Source of the DNA: Deltaproteobacteria bacterium Ga0077539 | GTDB lineage: Bacteria; Myxococcota_A; Polyangia; Polyangiales; Ga0077539 | Assembly (NCBI GenBank): GCA_001465015.1 | Contig: LNEO01000122.1 | Coordinates: 47,389-111,388, forward strand | Direction of reading: 5' to 3' | Length of the DNA stretch: 64,000 nucleotides | In this document: positions 1 through 9,290 of the stretch, one piece after another | Numbering within the stretch: the stretch's first letter is position 1 | Layout of the letters: every line of letters begins with the position of its first letter | Translations under genes and position numbers: made by a program | Notes under the pieces: model-generated | The model's database searches: none | Told to the model about the DNA's origin: nothing | What the model saw: only the letters and a program-made list of their open reading frames with translations

Positions 1-569
1 ACCACGCGGGGATCCGCGGTGTACACGCCGTCGACGTCCGAGTAGATCTCGCAGCGCTCAGCCTCGAGCGCCGCGGCGAGCGCGACGGCGGTCGTGTCGC
101 TTCCGCCTCGCCCGAGCGTCGTGATCTCGCGCTTGTAGCTCATGCCCTGATAGCCAGCGACGATCACGATTCGGCCCCGCGCGAGCTCGTCTTCGATCCG
201 AAACGGTCGCACCTCGATGATCCGCGCGTCGAAGTGGCGGTCGTTGGTCATGATCCCCGACTGCGACCCGGTGAACGAGATCGCGTCCTCGCCCATCGCC
301 TGCAGCGCGATCGCGAGCAGCGCCATGGTCGTTCGCTCGCCCACGCTGAGCAGCATGTCGAGCTCGCGGCGCGGAGGGCTGGCGGTCAGCTCGTTGGCGA
401 GGGCGAGGAGCTGGTCGGTGGTCTTTCCCATCGCGCTGACGACGACGCAGACCGCGAAGCCCGCGCGACGGGTGGCCACCACGCGCTCGGCGACGCGGCG
501 AATCTTCGCGATGTCCGCGACCGACGAGCCCCCGAACTTCTGCACGATGATCTTCGCGTTGCTTGCCAT
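1..569 (-). CDS. lysC: Aspartate kinase (C-terminal part outside window)
   Basis: Phosphorylates aspartate, the first step towards lysine, threonine, methionine and diaminopimelate. The start is the ATG at 569 and the first 189 codons are visible; the frame is open to the window edge. The amino terminus carries the kinase signature KFGGSS at residues 10-15, then [10 protein letters not shown], and further on a GRGGSDTTA nucleotide-binding segment and [12 protein letters not shown], all standard for the amino-acid kinase fold of aspartokinases. The regulatory ACT domains lie outside the window. It begins 9 bases after the stop of the STAS gene, so it is probably the last seen member of a leftward operon. 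Confidence 0.93.
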   Translation of the reverse strand, partial: MASNAKIIVQKFGGSSVADIAKIRRVAERVVATRRAGFAVCVVVSAMGKTTDQLLALANELTASPPRRELDMLLSVGERTTMALLAIALQAMGEDAISFTGSQSGIMTNDRHFDARIIEVRPFRIEDELARGRIVIVAGYQGMSYKREITTLGRGGSDTTAVALAAALEAERCEIYSDVDGVYTADPRV

Positions 570-578
570 CTCTCGACG

Positions 579-1451
579 TCACCTTGCTTTGCGCGCGCTA
601 CGGGCGCTGAACCAACGCTTCCAAAACGGCTCGGGCGGCGGCGGCGCGATTGCCTCTCGCGCCAGACGAATCGCCTCGGACACGAGCGGGACCCGGACCT
701 CGCCTTCGTCGGCGAGACCGGCGCTCGACGCCAGCTCGAGCACCACTCCGCGAACGCCTCCGACAAACGTCCGCGCGCCCAGCGTGCGTGCGGCGCTCGG
801 AATCGCCCACAGCTCAGCCAACACCGCCCCGGTCACCTCTTCGAGGTCCCCGACGTCGAGGACCACCACGCGAGCGTCGCGTCGGAGGACGTCGCGCGAG
901 ACGCGCTCGGCGAACTGTTGCGCGCCCTCGGCGTCCATCGGCCCCGCCGCGATCGCCAGCAAAAACCCTGGCTCGAGCTCGCGCACCGGCGCTGCGTCCG
1001 CGAGGGCGCGCTGCGCTCGAAGTCGCTCGCGCTCCTCGACGCCTCGCGCGTAGCCCTCGATCACCAGCGCGACGAGCTCGTCGCACGCACGCTGGAGCGT
1101 CGAGCCTGCGAGGGGCTGGTCCTTGGTGACGACGTCGCGCCACGACGAGAGCGCAGCCACGACGACCGCGGGCGCGAGTCCGTGGTTGGCCATGCGATGG
1201 GAGAATAGCCACGCCATCGAGCGCGCCTCGTTCCACGAGACGCCCGAGAGCGCTCCTGCGGGTGACGTTGCGAGCGCTCTCGCCGCGCACTCGACGAAGG
1301 GCGCGAACTCCGCCGCGACGTCGTCCGCCGAGAGCCCTGCGCTCGCGAAGGGCTTGTGAGCGCGATGAATCGCCTCGCGCACGGGTTCGAGCACCGACTC
1401 GAGGCTGTCGCGAGGCTCGCTCAAATCAGAGCCGTCCCTCGATGATGACAA
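579..1451 (-). CDS. RsbR/STAS-domain protein
   Basis: A 290-residue soluble protein. Residues about 165-265 read as a STAS domain (VVVLDVGDLEEVTGAVLAEL, then TFVGGVRGVVLELA), the fold of anti-sigma-factor antagonists and RsbR stressosome proteins. The helical first half resembles the N-terminal sensor part of RsbR-like proteins. The phosphorylatable Ser/Thr usual in the loop after the third strand is not clear here, so regulation by phosphorylation is uncertain. The frame opens at a TTG (1451) that overlaps the end of the glycosyltransferase gene by 26 bases; a GTG near 1394 is an alternative start. Its partner kinase is not seen nearby. Confidence 0.7.
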   Translation of the reverse strand: MSSSRDGSDLSEPRDSLESVLEPVREAIHRAHKPFASAGLSADDVAAEFAPFVECAARALATSPAGALSGVSWNEARSMAWLFSHRMANHGLAPAVVVAALSSWRDVVTKDQPLAGSTLQRACDELVALVIEGYARGVEERERLRAQRALADAAPVRELEPGFLLAIAAGPMDAEGAQQFAERVSRDVLRRDARVVVLDVGDLEEVTGAVLAELWAIPSAARTLGARTFVGGVRGVVLELASSAGLADEGEVRVPLVSEAIRLAREAIAPPPPEPFWKRWFSARSARKAR

Positions 1452-4400
1452 ACTTGTTGTTGTCGATCTCGTTGGTGATCGTGTTCGCCGTTCCGCCTGC
1501 GGTCCGCACCTGCGAGATGATGCTCGACGAGCGGCTGTGCTCGGTCACGAAGAACACGCGCTGGCCGCGGTGCCGACGAAGCCAGTCCGGCGTTCGCTCG
1601 CGGCAGAGCGGCAGGCCGCACTCGAGCATCACCGCGTGATTGCCCGTGTAGAAGTTCTCGCCCTTCCAGTTCATCTGGTAGGCCACCATCGGGTCGGTCC
1701 AGTAGCGCGCGTCCTCGCCAGAGCCGATGGAGGCGACTTCGCGCGAGTTTCGAACCGCGTGGTACTTCGAGAAGATGTTGCGCTGCGACCAGTGACCGGA
1801 CAGGTCGATCATGTACTTGTCGAGCGCCCAGAAGCCGAAGCACGCCGCGAGCGCGACCATCACGCGCGCGCCGTGTCGACGCGTCGCGTGAATCACGAGC
1901 AGCACCGCCGCGGCGACGGCCACGATGCCGAACCCGCGAAGGATCGGCGTGTAGTCGAAGGAGCGGTTCGGCCACTGTCGTTCGTAGTTGTAAACGAAAA
2001 GGTGGATGAAGCGCTCGAAGCCTTGGGGCCGTGACGTGCCTCCGAAGCCGATGTCTCGCGCGACGAGCGCGATCATCGCGACGGCGCCGGCCGCGGCCAT
2101 CGCGAGCCCGCCTCGCGTGAACTTCGCGCGGTCTTTCTCGGGCACTTCGGGCAGCGCTCCCTGCGCCATCATCGGGTCGGGAGTCTCGAGGCCCTTCATG
2201 GCGCCGACGGCGTCCTGGTAGCCCTCCTCCGCTTCGTTGGCGAAGCGAAACGAGAGCGCGACGATCATGACGCCGACGAGCGCGAGCGCGAACCCGAGCG
2301 TCGGAGATCCCGCCACGAGCGCAGCGGTGCTCGAAGCGCCCTCTGTGATCGCGACGCGGCCGTGCCACGGACCGAACCACGTCGTGACGCCGAACACCGT
2401 GAGCGCGACGCCAGCGAACGTGGCGAGCGCCGCGGCTGCGCCCTTCTTGGTGTGACCGAGCCGCGCGTCGCCCATCATGCGATTGAGCGTGAGGCCGACG
2501 AGGATCGCCATCGGAGGAACGGCGGGGAAGATGTAATGGTGAAACTTGGTCACCATCATCGAGAACAGGGTGAAGGTCACCAGCAGCCACAGCAGCGCGA
2601 GCCTCGCGACGTCGCGCTGCGCTTCGGTGGCGTCCTTCGGGACGATCAAGCGCCAACCGCCGAGGGCGATCGGAACGAGACCGGTCCACGGAAACATCGC
2701 GTAGCCGAGCTGCCACACGAAGTACCGGAAGGTGCCCTTGTCGCCGTGCACGCCGGCGAACGCGCGGTTCAGAAGGTCGTGAACGATGAAGCGGTCGGTG
2801 AACTCGCTGCCGAGGCGGCCGTAGATGCCGATGTACCAGGGGAAGCCGACGAGCAAGAAGATCGCGATTCCCTGAAAGAACCGGATGCGCGGCAGGAGCT
2901 TCCACTTGCCGGTCGTCATCATGAAGCCGAGCAGCACGATCTCGGGGACGCCGAGACCTGCGGGGCCCTTGCCCATGAACGAGATGGCGCTGAAGAGGTA
3001 GACGATCGCGAAGCGAAGCGCCTGCTCCTTGCGCTCGCGTCGGAAGGTCAGCATCAGGATCGTCCCGATGAACGTCCAGACGAGTCCCTGCACGAGCGAC
3101 GTGAGGAAGGGCACCTGGTTGTAGCGGTCCTCCCACGCGGGCGAGCCCGGGACGCTGGCGCTCTGATCGCCAGGAACCGAGTTGCCAGCGCTTCCGGACC
3201 AGTACTGCTCGATCGGAAACTGAATGGGTCCGAGCCGCGAGTTCTCGAGGATCGAGCGGCAGTTGCTCGTCGTGTCTTCGGGACACGCGAACATCACCGG
3301 GCGCGTGAGCAGGTACATGACCTGCGGGAGCGCGACCAACAAGATCCCGCCCACGACGAGGTGCCAGAACGAGATCCTCAGCTCCTTGCCGAAGATCTTC
3401 ACCTTGCGCGGCTGCACGAGCTTGTCGGGGTCGGTGATCGTCGCCGAGATCAAGAACGCCATCGCGACCACGAGCGGCGCCACGAAGGGCATGTCCGTCA
3501 TGGACTGGTGCGACAGGAACATGAAGTGCGGCATCGTCGCGAGGACCGCGCCGCAAAGGAGACCTGCGCGTCGACCCCATCCGAGGGAGACCGCTTTGTA
3601 GACCGCGTACACGGCGCCGATCGCGAAGAGGCAGATCGGGACGCGAATGAACCACTCGTGGGCGCCCGGGCCCATATCGCGCCAGAACGGCAGGCCGAAG
3701 GTGCTTCCGAAGCCCATTCCGAGGGCGCCGAGCCAGAAGACAAGGATCGGCTTGGACATGAACCAGCCTTCTTGTCCCCACCACAGCGTGATCCAGTCGT
3801 CGCGCGCCAGAATCTCTCGGGCGACCTCTCCGTAGTGCGTCTCCCACGGATCCCAGAGACCGTAGGCGCCCGCCATCGGGAGATACAACAAGCCCGCAAA
3901 TCCGATGAGCCACGCGCCCTCGCGCTGCCACCACTTCTTGCGCTGCTCGACGGTGCCTTCGTCGGGCTGCGACTCGTCACCACGCAAATCGAGCGGTGAA
4001 TCGCCGAGCAACCCGAGCAGGCCCACCACGGCGACGAGCGTGAGCAAGACGCCCCAGATCACGCCGCCGGGCACGTGACCGGATCGAAGCAAGGTCGCGT
4101 AGTGCCCGAGCGGTCGTGATGGATCTTCGCCGCGCGGAAACACAACGTCGCCGCGAAAGCTCATGAGCCCCGCGAGCGCGGCGAGCGAACCGAGCGTCAT
4201 CACCCAGTCACGTCGCTTGCGCTTCGCCGGCTCGAAGGGCTTGGGCGGCTCGGGCGCTTTGGGCGCGGTTCGAAAGTCACCTTCGGCCTTCGCGGCGGCG
4301 GCTTCTTCCTTCGCCTGGCGCGCGTCGTCGAGCGCCTTCTGCTCCGCGGCGTTGGGCGCGATCTCGGGCTGTTCGGACTCGCTGGCTTCGCTCTTCGCGC

Positions 4401-4620
4401 CGTCCTTCTCTGATTCGTCGCTGGCCTGCGACGGCGATTCGTCGCCTGCCTTCGCGCTCTGATCGCCCGCGTCCGCCGAGTCGCGGTCGTCCGACTTCTT
4501 GGGGCGCTTGCTCTCGGGGCTCGGCTCGTCGCCTCCCCGTGCGAGAAACACCGCGACGCCAGCGATGGCGAAGAACGCAACGACGAGCGGAATCGCGCCC
4601 TGATCGAGCAGCCCCGTCAT
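1426..4620 (-). CDS. GT39-family membrane glycosyltransferase (ArnT/PMT-like)
   Basis: A 1064-residue integral membrane protein, longer than typical ArnT-like enzymes (about 500-600). One N-terminal membrane helix (residues 10-27) is followed by a low-complexity stretch rich in Glu, Lys, Ala and Ser to about 135. A multi-helix region then includes DPWETHYGEVARE (257-269), the acidic loop-1 motif of GT39 enzymes, which transfer sugars from polyprenyl-phosphate donors on the periplasmic side. The acceptor is unknown. The ATG at 4620 was chosen over upstream in-frame codons because GGAG lies eight bases before it. It is first in a leftward run with the STAS protein and lysC. Confidence 0.85.
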   Translation of the reverse strand: MTGLLDQGAIPLVVAFFAIAGVAVFLARGGDEPSPESKRPKKSDDRDSADAGDQSAKAGDESPSQASDESEKDGAKSEASESEQPEIAPNAAEQKALDDARQAKEEAAAAKAEGDFRTAPKAPEPPKPFEPAKRKRRDWVMTLGSLAALAGLMSFRGDVVFPRGEDPSRPLGHYATLLRSGHVPGGVIWGVLLTLVAVVGLLGLLGDSPLDLRGDESQPDEGTVEQRKKWWQREGAWLIGFAGLLYLPMAGAYGLWDPWETHYGEVAREILARDDWITLWWGQEGWFMSKPILVFWLGALGMGFGSTFGLPFWRDMGPGAHEWFIRVPICLFAIGAVYAVYKAVSLGWGRRAGLLCGAVLATMPHFMFLSHQSMTDMPFVAPLVVAMAFLISATITDPDKLVQPRKVKIFGKELRISFWHLVVGGILLVALPQVMYLLTRPVMFACPEDTTSNCRSILENSRLGPIQFPIEQYWSGSAGNSVPGDQSASVPGSPAWEDRYNQVPFLTSLVQGLVWTFIGTILMLTFRRERKEQALRFAIVYLFSAISFMGKGPAGLGVPEIVLLGFMMTTGKWKLLPRIRFFQGIAIFLLVGFPWYIGIYGRLGSEFTDRFIVHDLLNRAFAGVHGDKGTFRYFVWQLGYAMFPWTGLVPIALGGWRLIVPKDATEAQRDVARLALLWLLVTFTLFSMMVTKFHHYIFPAVPPMAILVGLTLNRMMGDARLGHTKKGAAAALATFAGVALTVFGVTTWFGPWHGRVAITEGASSTAALVAGSPTLGFALALVGVMIVALSFRFANEAEEGYQDAVGAMKGLETPDPMMAQGALPEVPEKDRAKFTRGGLAMAAAGAVAMIALVARDIGFGGTSRPQGFERFIHLFVYNYERQWPNRSFDYTPILRGFGIVAVAAAVLLVIHATRRHGARVMVALAACFGFWALDKYMIDLSGHWSQRNIFSKYHAVRNSREVASIGSGEDARYWTDPMVAYQMNWKGENFYTGNHAVMLECGLPLCRERTPDWLRRHRGQRVFFVTEHSRSSSIISQVRTAGGTANTITNEIDNNKFVIIEGRL

Positions 4621-4917
4621 TGTGTTACTCCTGCGAGGAGGGCCCAGAACATTTCGTCGGTCATGATGGTCGAGCGCCTGGCGAGCTCCGCGATCACGTC
4701 GCGGGAGCAAAGAATGCTTCGGTGTCGTCCGCGCGCCCGTCGCAACGAGCGGCGCGTCCGGTGCACGGAAGCACACTCGGGGCCGAGCGCGTACCACCTT
4801 TCGCGCGGGTCGTCACCGGCTCAGAGAGGCCCCGCCGCGGCGACCCGCGGGGACGGCCGTGGCACGGAGGTCGCTGTCTTTGCGTCGGTCGTGGCTCATG
4901 CGGCACACTGCAGCCCG
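4621..4917. other. Divergent intergenic region
   Basis: This 297-base gap separates the leftward glycosyltransferase from the rightward murein peptidase and should hold both promoters. Frames crossing it lack coding character and there is no repeat or RNA gene that I can see. Confidence 0.5.
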
Positions 4918-5550
4918 ATGTCCGCCCGGACTGTCCGCTGGTGTAGCGCCCTTGCGCTGGTCGTTTTGGTGGTCGCCCCCCAGGCCGACGGCCAGTCTCG
5001 CGCGACCCCTCCGCTCGCCTTTGCGCCGCCCGACGGGAGCTCGGAGCCGCTCTCTTCGGCTGCGCCGTCGAAGAAGGACCAGGCGACCGACGCGCGACCA
5101 GCCTTGCTCGCGACCACCGTGACCGTGGCGTCGATTCATCTTCGCGAGGTGATTCCGTGGGACGGCGCGTGCGCGCCGCGCTCGACGGGGCCGCGGCGAA
5201 TCGACTGGCTCTTGCGCGATCGAACCAACTGGCAATCGGCGACGATGGACGACCAGACGCTGAGCGCCGTGCTCTCGACTTGCGAGCGCTTCTCGGCGCA
5301 GCGCATCGAGGTGATCTCTGGCTACCGCTCGAGCAAGATGAACGAAATGCTGCGAAAAAAAGGGCGCCACGTCGCGCAGCGCTCGCAGCACCCGATGGCG
5401 ACCGCGGTGGACTTTCGGCTGGTCGAGGTCGAAATGGAGCCGGTGTTTCGCGCGCTCGAACGGGGGCACAACGGCGGCGTCGGTCGCTACAGAGACGACG
5501 CGTTTGTCCACGTCGACAGCGGTCCTCGTCGTCGTTGGCGCGGCGAATAG
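4918..5550 (+). CDS. Exported M15-type murein endopeptidase (DUF882/MepK-like)
   Basis: A 210-residue protein with an N-terminal hydrophobic export signal (residues about 7-25). The C-terminal half has the zinc site of the peptidase M15/DUF882 family: H158-PMATAV-D165 (HxxxxxxD) and FVHVD with H198. R137 to S139 (GYRSSKMNEMLR) matches the conserved GYRS segment. Family members such as E. coli MepK cleave peptidoglycan cross-links in the periplasm. The chosen ATG directly precedes the signal peptide; the frame is open further upstream but reads as arginine-rich noise. It stands alone, convergent with the cytochrome peroxidase gene. Confidence 0.85.
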   Translation: MSARTVRWCSALALVVLVVAPQADGQSRATPPLAFAPPDGSSEPLSSAAPSKKDQATDARPALLATTVTVASIHLREVIPWDGACAPRSTGPRRIDWLLRDRTNWQSATMDDQTLSAVLSTCERFSAQRIEVISGYRSSKMNEMLRKKGRHVAQRSQHPMATAVDFRLVEVEMEPVFRALERGHNGGVGRYRDDAFVHVDSGPRRRWRGE

Positions 5551-5821
5551 CGGCTGATTCGCGGCAGCGAAGTCGGTGGTCGCTCGAGCCGCTCTTGCTG
5601 GCGCGGCTGGCGTGGGAGGCGTCCGAAGCTCCTTCGCTGGCCGTTGAAATCGTGGGCAATCATCGGCTCGAGGACGAAGGCCACGCGCCGATGCACTGCC
5701 TGGTGCTCGGGGCGCGCGCTGATCATCTTCGACCCCTGGGCGCACATCGCGCACGGGCGCGCATCGTCCTCTCGTGGGGACGGAACACGCGGGTTGGGAC
5801 CGCTCAACCGCGCAGTTGCGC

Positions 5822-6952
5822 TTAGCGCCGCCACGGGTTGGACCACGCGGGGTCGCTCACGAACTGCTCGTCTGTGAGGCTCCGAAGGAAGGTGACGAGG
5901 TCCGCGCGCTCGTCTGCAGTGATGGCGAACGGACGAACGAGGGTGCTCTTGTTGGGGTTGCTTCGACCATCACCGCGGTTGGGTCCGTCCGCGTGGTTCG
6001 TGCCGCCGGCGGCGTAGTGGTCGATGACCGCTTCGAGCGTCGAGATCGAGCCGTCGTGCATGTACGGCGCGGTCAACGCGATGTTGCGCAACGTCGGAAC
6101 CCGCATCCGACCGTGGTCCTGCGGGTTGGCCGTGAACTCGCTGAGACCAGGGCTCTCGGCGGGGTAACGTCCGGTCGCGTCGAGGCTGTAGAGCCCGTTG
6201 TTCTCGAAGCCCCGAGGCGCGGTCTGCGTCCGCGCGCTGCGAAACGCGGTCGTAAACGTCGGCCCCGCGTGGCAGTGGTAGCACTCGGTCCGCTCCGAGA
6301 AAAACAGCGCTTCGCCGCGCCGCGCCGATGGCGTGAGCGCGGCGTCGTCGCCGCGAAGATAGCGATCGTACGGAGCGTTGGCGCTGACGAGGGCGCGTTG
6401 AAAGCTCGCGAGCGCGAAGACGATGTTGCCGATCGAGACCGGGTCTTGGTGCGACGGAAACGCCGCGCGAAACAGGGTTTGATAACGTGTGTCTGCGCGG
6501 ACGGCTTGCAGCGTGACCGACTCGCGACCGCTGAGGCCGTGCTCGATCGGACGGTCGGCGAACAGCGGGACGAGCGCCTGTTTCTCGAGCGAATCGAGCA
6601 CCGGATTGAACCACGTGAGCGTCGGCAAGTACGCCGCGCCCCACAGCGACATGGAGTTGCGCGGCGTGCGGTCGCCGGTCGCGCCGACGCTGACGGATCG
6701 TCCATCGGTGAACGCGAGGCGCTGCTCGTGGCACGAGCTGCACGAGATCGTCCCCGTCGCGGACAGCCGCGGGTCGTAGAAGAGATGCCTGCCGAGCTCG
6801 ACCTTCTCGACCGTCATCGGGTTGTCCGGCGGGACGAAGGGCTCGGGCATGTGCGCGGGGAGCGCAAAGCGCCAGGGCGTTCCGCTCGGGGCGGCGGGAG
6901 CGCATCCGAGCAGCGCTGCGGCGATCGCGGCCGTGAGCGGACGTGCGGTCAT
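5822..6952 (-). CDS. mbnH: MbnH-type di-haem enzyme (MauG/cytochrome c peroxidase superfamily)
   Basis: A 376-residue exported protein with a probable lipobox (LLGC, Cys17). Two haem-c attachment motifs are visible, C71-SSCH and C224-YHCH, spaced as in bacterial di-haem peroxidases and MauG. In the MbnH (MXAN_0977-like) branch the enzyme oxidises a tryptophan of the partner MbnP to kynurenine, which enables copper binding (established for this family, not tested here). The start was taken at the ATG just before the signal peptide, four bases after the stop of the preceding cytochrome gene. It is the last gene of a three-gene operon with that cytochrome and mbnP. Confidence 0.88.
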   Translation of the reverse strand: MTARPLTAAIAAALLGCAPAAPSGTPWRFALPAHMPEPFVPPDNPMTVEKVELGRHLFYDPRLSATGTISCSSCHEQRLAFTDGRSVSVGATGDRTPRNSMSLWGAAYLPTLTWFNPVLDSLEKQALVPLFADRPIEHGLSGRESVTLQAVRADTRYQTLFRAAFPSHQDPVSIGNIVFALASFQRALVSANAPYDRYLRGDDAALTPSARRGEALFFSERTECYHCHAGPTFTTAFRSARTQTAPRGFENNGLYSLDATGRYPAESPGLSEFTANPQDHGRMRVPTLRNIALTAPYMHDGSISTLEAVIDHYAAGGTNHADGPNRGDGRSNPNKSTLVRPFAITADERADLVTFLRSLTDEQFVSDPAWSNPWRR

Positions 6953-6956
6953 GGCC

Positions 6957-7442
6957 TCACATCCGGAAGCGCTGGCGCCCCACGTGGCAGAAGTTGCACT
7001 GCGCGCTCGTCGACGGAAAGGGCATCGAGCGGCGCATGCCAGAGCCAGACACCAACGAGACGAACATGGGCCGCGCAGGCTCGGGCAACGCTTGGGTGTT
7101 GTAGAAGTTGCCATCGCGGTCGGACACGGCGCTCGAGAGCAGCTCGCCCGCCCCGCCCGGCGCTGTGCGAACTTCGACCGTCACGCCCGGCAAAGGCATG
7201 TCGTCGACGCGCGAGACGGTTCCTGCCAACGTGAAGAACCCAGGCGCGACGCCCTCGGCGCTGTGGCACATCGCGCAGTTCGTTCCGCGCTCGTGGCTCG
7301 CTCTCTCGGCGCTCGAGCGGAGGTCGATCGCGCGCACCTCCGCCGATGCGACGTCGCGAGGCGCCGCCGCGTCCTGCGCGCCCGTCGCCCCGCCGCAGGC
7401 TGCGACGGTCGCGGCCGCTAGAATACACGCGCCGTATTTCAA
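6957..7442 (-). CDS. Di-haem c-type cytochrome lipoprotein between mbnP and mbnH
   Basis: A 161-residue lipoprotein (AAC lipobox, Cys16) with two CxxCH haem-c motifs, C56-AMCH and C149-NFCH. Between them lies a small beta-rich segment (about residues 75-118) resembling a carboxypeptidase-regulatory/CNA-B-like fold. The TTG start at 7442 is supported by GAGGAG upstream and by a TTGA overlap with the mbnP stop, so translation is probably coupled. The C-terminal motif sits only eight residues from the end. By position it may pass electrons to or from MbnH. I do not know a named family for it. Confidence 0.82.
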   Translation of the reverse strand: MKYGACILAAATVAACGGATGAQDAAAPRDVASAEVRAIDLRSSAERASHERGTNCAMCHSAEGVAPGFFTLAGTVSRVDDMPLPGVTVEVRTAPGGAGELLSSAVSDRDGNFYNTQALPEPARPMFVSLVSGSGMRRSMPFPSTSAQCNFCHVGRQRFRM

Positions 7443-8311
7443 GGCGCGCTCCTCGGCGTAGTCCCGAACATCGCCGGGACCGAGCTCATCGGAGGCTGAT
7501 CGGTAAACGCCAGCCCCAGCGCGCCGAACATCGCCGGGCATTCGGGGTCTCCGGCGAACGCCATGCACCCCGCGACGCGGTCGGACATTCCGTCGGGCGC
7601 TCGGTCGACGTCGACGTTCGAGAGCAGCGCGGCGAGGTCGACCCGCACCGCGTCCCGCGCGAAGTCCATGGTCGGGATGGTGATCTCGCCGCGGTTTCCA
7701 TAGGCGCACGAGAAGCCCGCGCCCACGCTGCCGGTGCAGCTCGTCGCGCCGAGGTGAAAATAGAAGAACGGGTTACGCGCCGCGCGCACGTCGATCCGCG
7801 CGAACTTGTAGCCGCCCGACCAGCTCCACCACAGCCCAGGAATGTTCAGAGGCGCCTCGGCGGTCGGCGCGTTGAGGTGGTTGCGCTCGACGGGAACACC
7901 GATTTTGAATACAAGCCCCACATAATCGCCCGCGGGCGCGCGCCCCAGAAGGTGCGTGCGCACCTCGGGGCTCCCGGTATCGCAGCTGCCCGAGCCATCT
8001 TCGAAGTCGAGCAGCGCGACCCCGCGCCCCTGAAACCGCCCGTCTTCGACGAGCTCGAACGGCACGCGCGTCGTGTCCCGCCGAACCAGCTGCACGTCGT
8101 GGACGTAGAAGCGAAAGTCCGCAGGGGTGATCGTGCTCCGCGACGTTCCGATGTTGCTGTACGTCGAGCGGCAGTTGAACGACTCGGCGCCGACGGTCGC
8201 GCGAAACTCGATGCGCATCGTTCCAGGCGGATCTCCCGAAGAAGTCGCGGGCATGTTCGCGCAGCCTGCTCCGAGCAACGCCATCAGCGCAGTCGCCATC
8301 GTTGATCTCAT
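7439..8311 (-). CDS. mbnP: MbnP family copper-binding protein (metallo-mystery pair, four-Cys motif)
   Basis: A 290-residue lipoprotein (Cys17 after LLGAG). Family features are the beta-rich start (MRIEFRATVG), the FYVHDVQLV segment, LWWSWSGGYKFARID at 160-174 and the terminal C249...C258-PAMFGALGL. Other cysteines are at 47, 110, 192 and 202. In characterised MbnP one tryptophan in the WxW region is converted to kynurenine by MbnH and helps bind copper; W161, W162 and W164 are the candidates here. First gene of the operon, coupled to the cytochrome by a TTGA overlap. Periplasmic or surface copper handling is inferred from the family. Confidence 0.85.
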   Translation of the reverse strand: MRSTMATALMALLGAGCANMPATSSGDPPGTMRIEFRATVGAESFNCRSTYSNIGTSRSTITPADFRFYVHDVQLVRRDTTRVPFELVEDGRFQGRGVALLDFEDGSGSCDTGSPEVRTHLLGRAPAGDYVGLVFKIGVPVERNHLNAPTAEAPLNIPGLWWSWSGGYKFARIDVRAARNPFFYFHLGATSCTGSVGAGFSCAYGNRGEITIPTMDFARDAVRVDLAALLSNVDVDRAPDGMSDRVAGCMAFAGDPECPAMFGALGLAFTDQPPMSSVPAMFGTTPRSAP

Positions 8312-8613
8312 ACGACAACCAGTACCAGCGACTCGCTGTGTCCTCCCGAGCCTGCGACACCTTGTCGCAGCGCTCCTCGACAGAGATCAACGACGTCCAT
8401 TGAGGCAACGGAGCGCCGCCACTGCGAGAAGGGAAGATGGGAGTGGACTCGGCGTGATCCGCGATGCCCGATCCAGCGGACTCGTGCGAGATCGAGCGCC
8501 AGCGGACGGACCGCGTGGCGCGAACGAAGCGGGCGTAGCTCGTGCTCGATGAGCCCGAGGCGCGGTGTTCGTCCGGGCGGTCGAGTGCGCCTCGGCTCCT
8601 GCTGCCCAGCGTT
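8312..8613. other. Intergenic region upstream of mbnP
   Basis: This roughly 300-base gap should contain the leftward mbnP promoter and the end of the preceding lipoprotein transcript. Frames through it look like arginine-rich noise. No repeat, RNA gene or convincing promoter was found. Confidence 0.45.
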
Positions 8614-9201
8614 CTACGGGCAACGAGCAGCGAGACGGGAAGCGATCGCCGAGAGCTCCGCGGGGAGGGACACCGCGGGCTCGTCGCAGTGCGCGCGGTT
8701 CTCCGAGCCAGGGCCGTCCACGTTGATGGCTTGCGAAGCGCCGTTGGAGAGCACGGCGAACGCCGCGGTGAGCTCCCGCGAGGCTTGACAAGCGACGGCG
8801 GCGCCCGAGGCGTCGGCCGGCGCAGCGAGCCCCGCGCGCAGCGCTCGTTCGACCGCTCCCGCAGCGGCGCGACGCGCGGTCACGATGGCGTCGACGCACG
8901 GGACGCCCTCGCTCCCGCCGAAGGTCTCGCCCTCGTCCATACGGCGCTGCGTCTGCGCGTGCGCTGCGGAAATGGCTGCCTCCAGCGCCGCGTTGAACTG
9001 CGCGGGATCGTGCGCAGCGGAGGGCGCAGGCGCGGTGACGAGCGGCGGCGCGACCGGCGCAACAGGCGCGACGTTCGTTATCGGGGGCGCTTCGGTGCGT
9101 CGCTCGCAGCCGCCAACCAGCGCGAGCGCCAGCAACGCTACGAGTCTCGATGTTACAGCCAGGGTGCGCCTTGTTTCGGGAGACGGCGTGGGTGCGTTCA
9201 T
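8614..9201 (-). CDS. Small lipoprotein of unknown function
   Basis: A 195-residue protein starting MNAPTPSPETRR with a clear lipoprotein signal (LALALVGGC, Cys at about residue 35) and then a Pro/Ala/Val linker. The remainder is alpha-helical, Ala-rich, with scattered cysteines, and I recognise no domain. The chosen ATG gives a normal-length signal; the frame runs open upstream only as noise. It is transcribed away from the zinc-ribbon gene. Confidence 0.65.
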   Translation of the reverse strand: MNAPTPSPETRRTLAVTSRLVALLALALVGGCERRTEAPPITNVAPVAPVAPPLVTAPAPSAAHDPAQFNAALEAAISAAHAQTQRRMDEGETFGGSEGVPCVDAIVTARRAAAGAVERALRAGLAAPADASGAAVACQASRELTAAFAVLSNGASQAINVDGPGSENRAHCDEPAVSLPAELSAIASRLAARCP

Positions 9202-9290
9202 TGCGGAGAAGGCGAGCGTAGGACATTCGGCGGCGTTAGAGGACGCGTCGGCTGACCGAATCCGACACTGCCGTGTCCGCGGGGGCGCAC

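Noticed and set aside
2362..3999. Open frame of 545 codons antisense to the GT39 gene
   Set aside because: Its composition is skewed to Arg, Asp, Glu and His, and the opposite strand encodes clear membrane helices and the GT39 motif.
5551..5821. Possible small gene in the convergent gap
   Set aside because: Frames there lack start context and third-position bias; nothing resembles a known protein.
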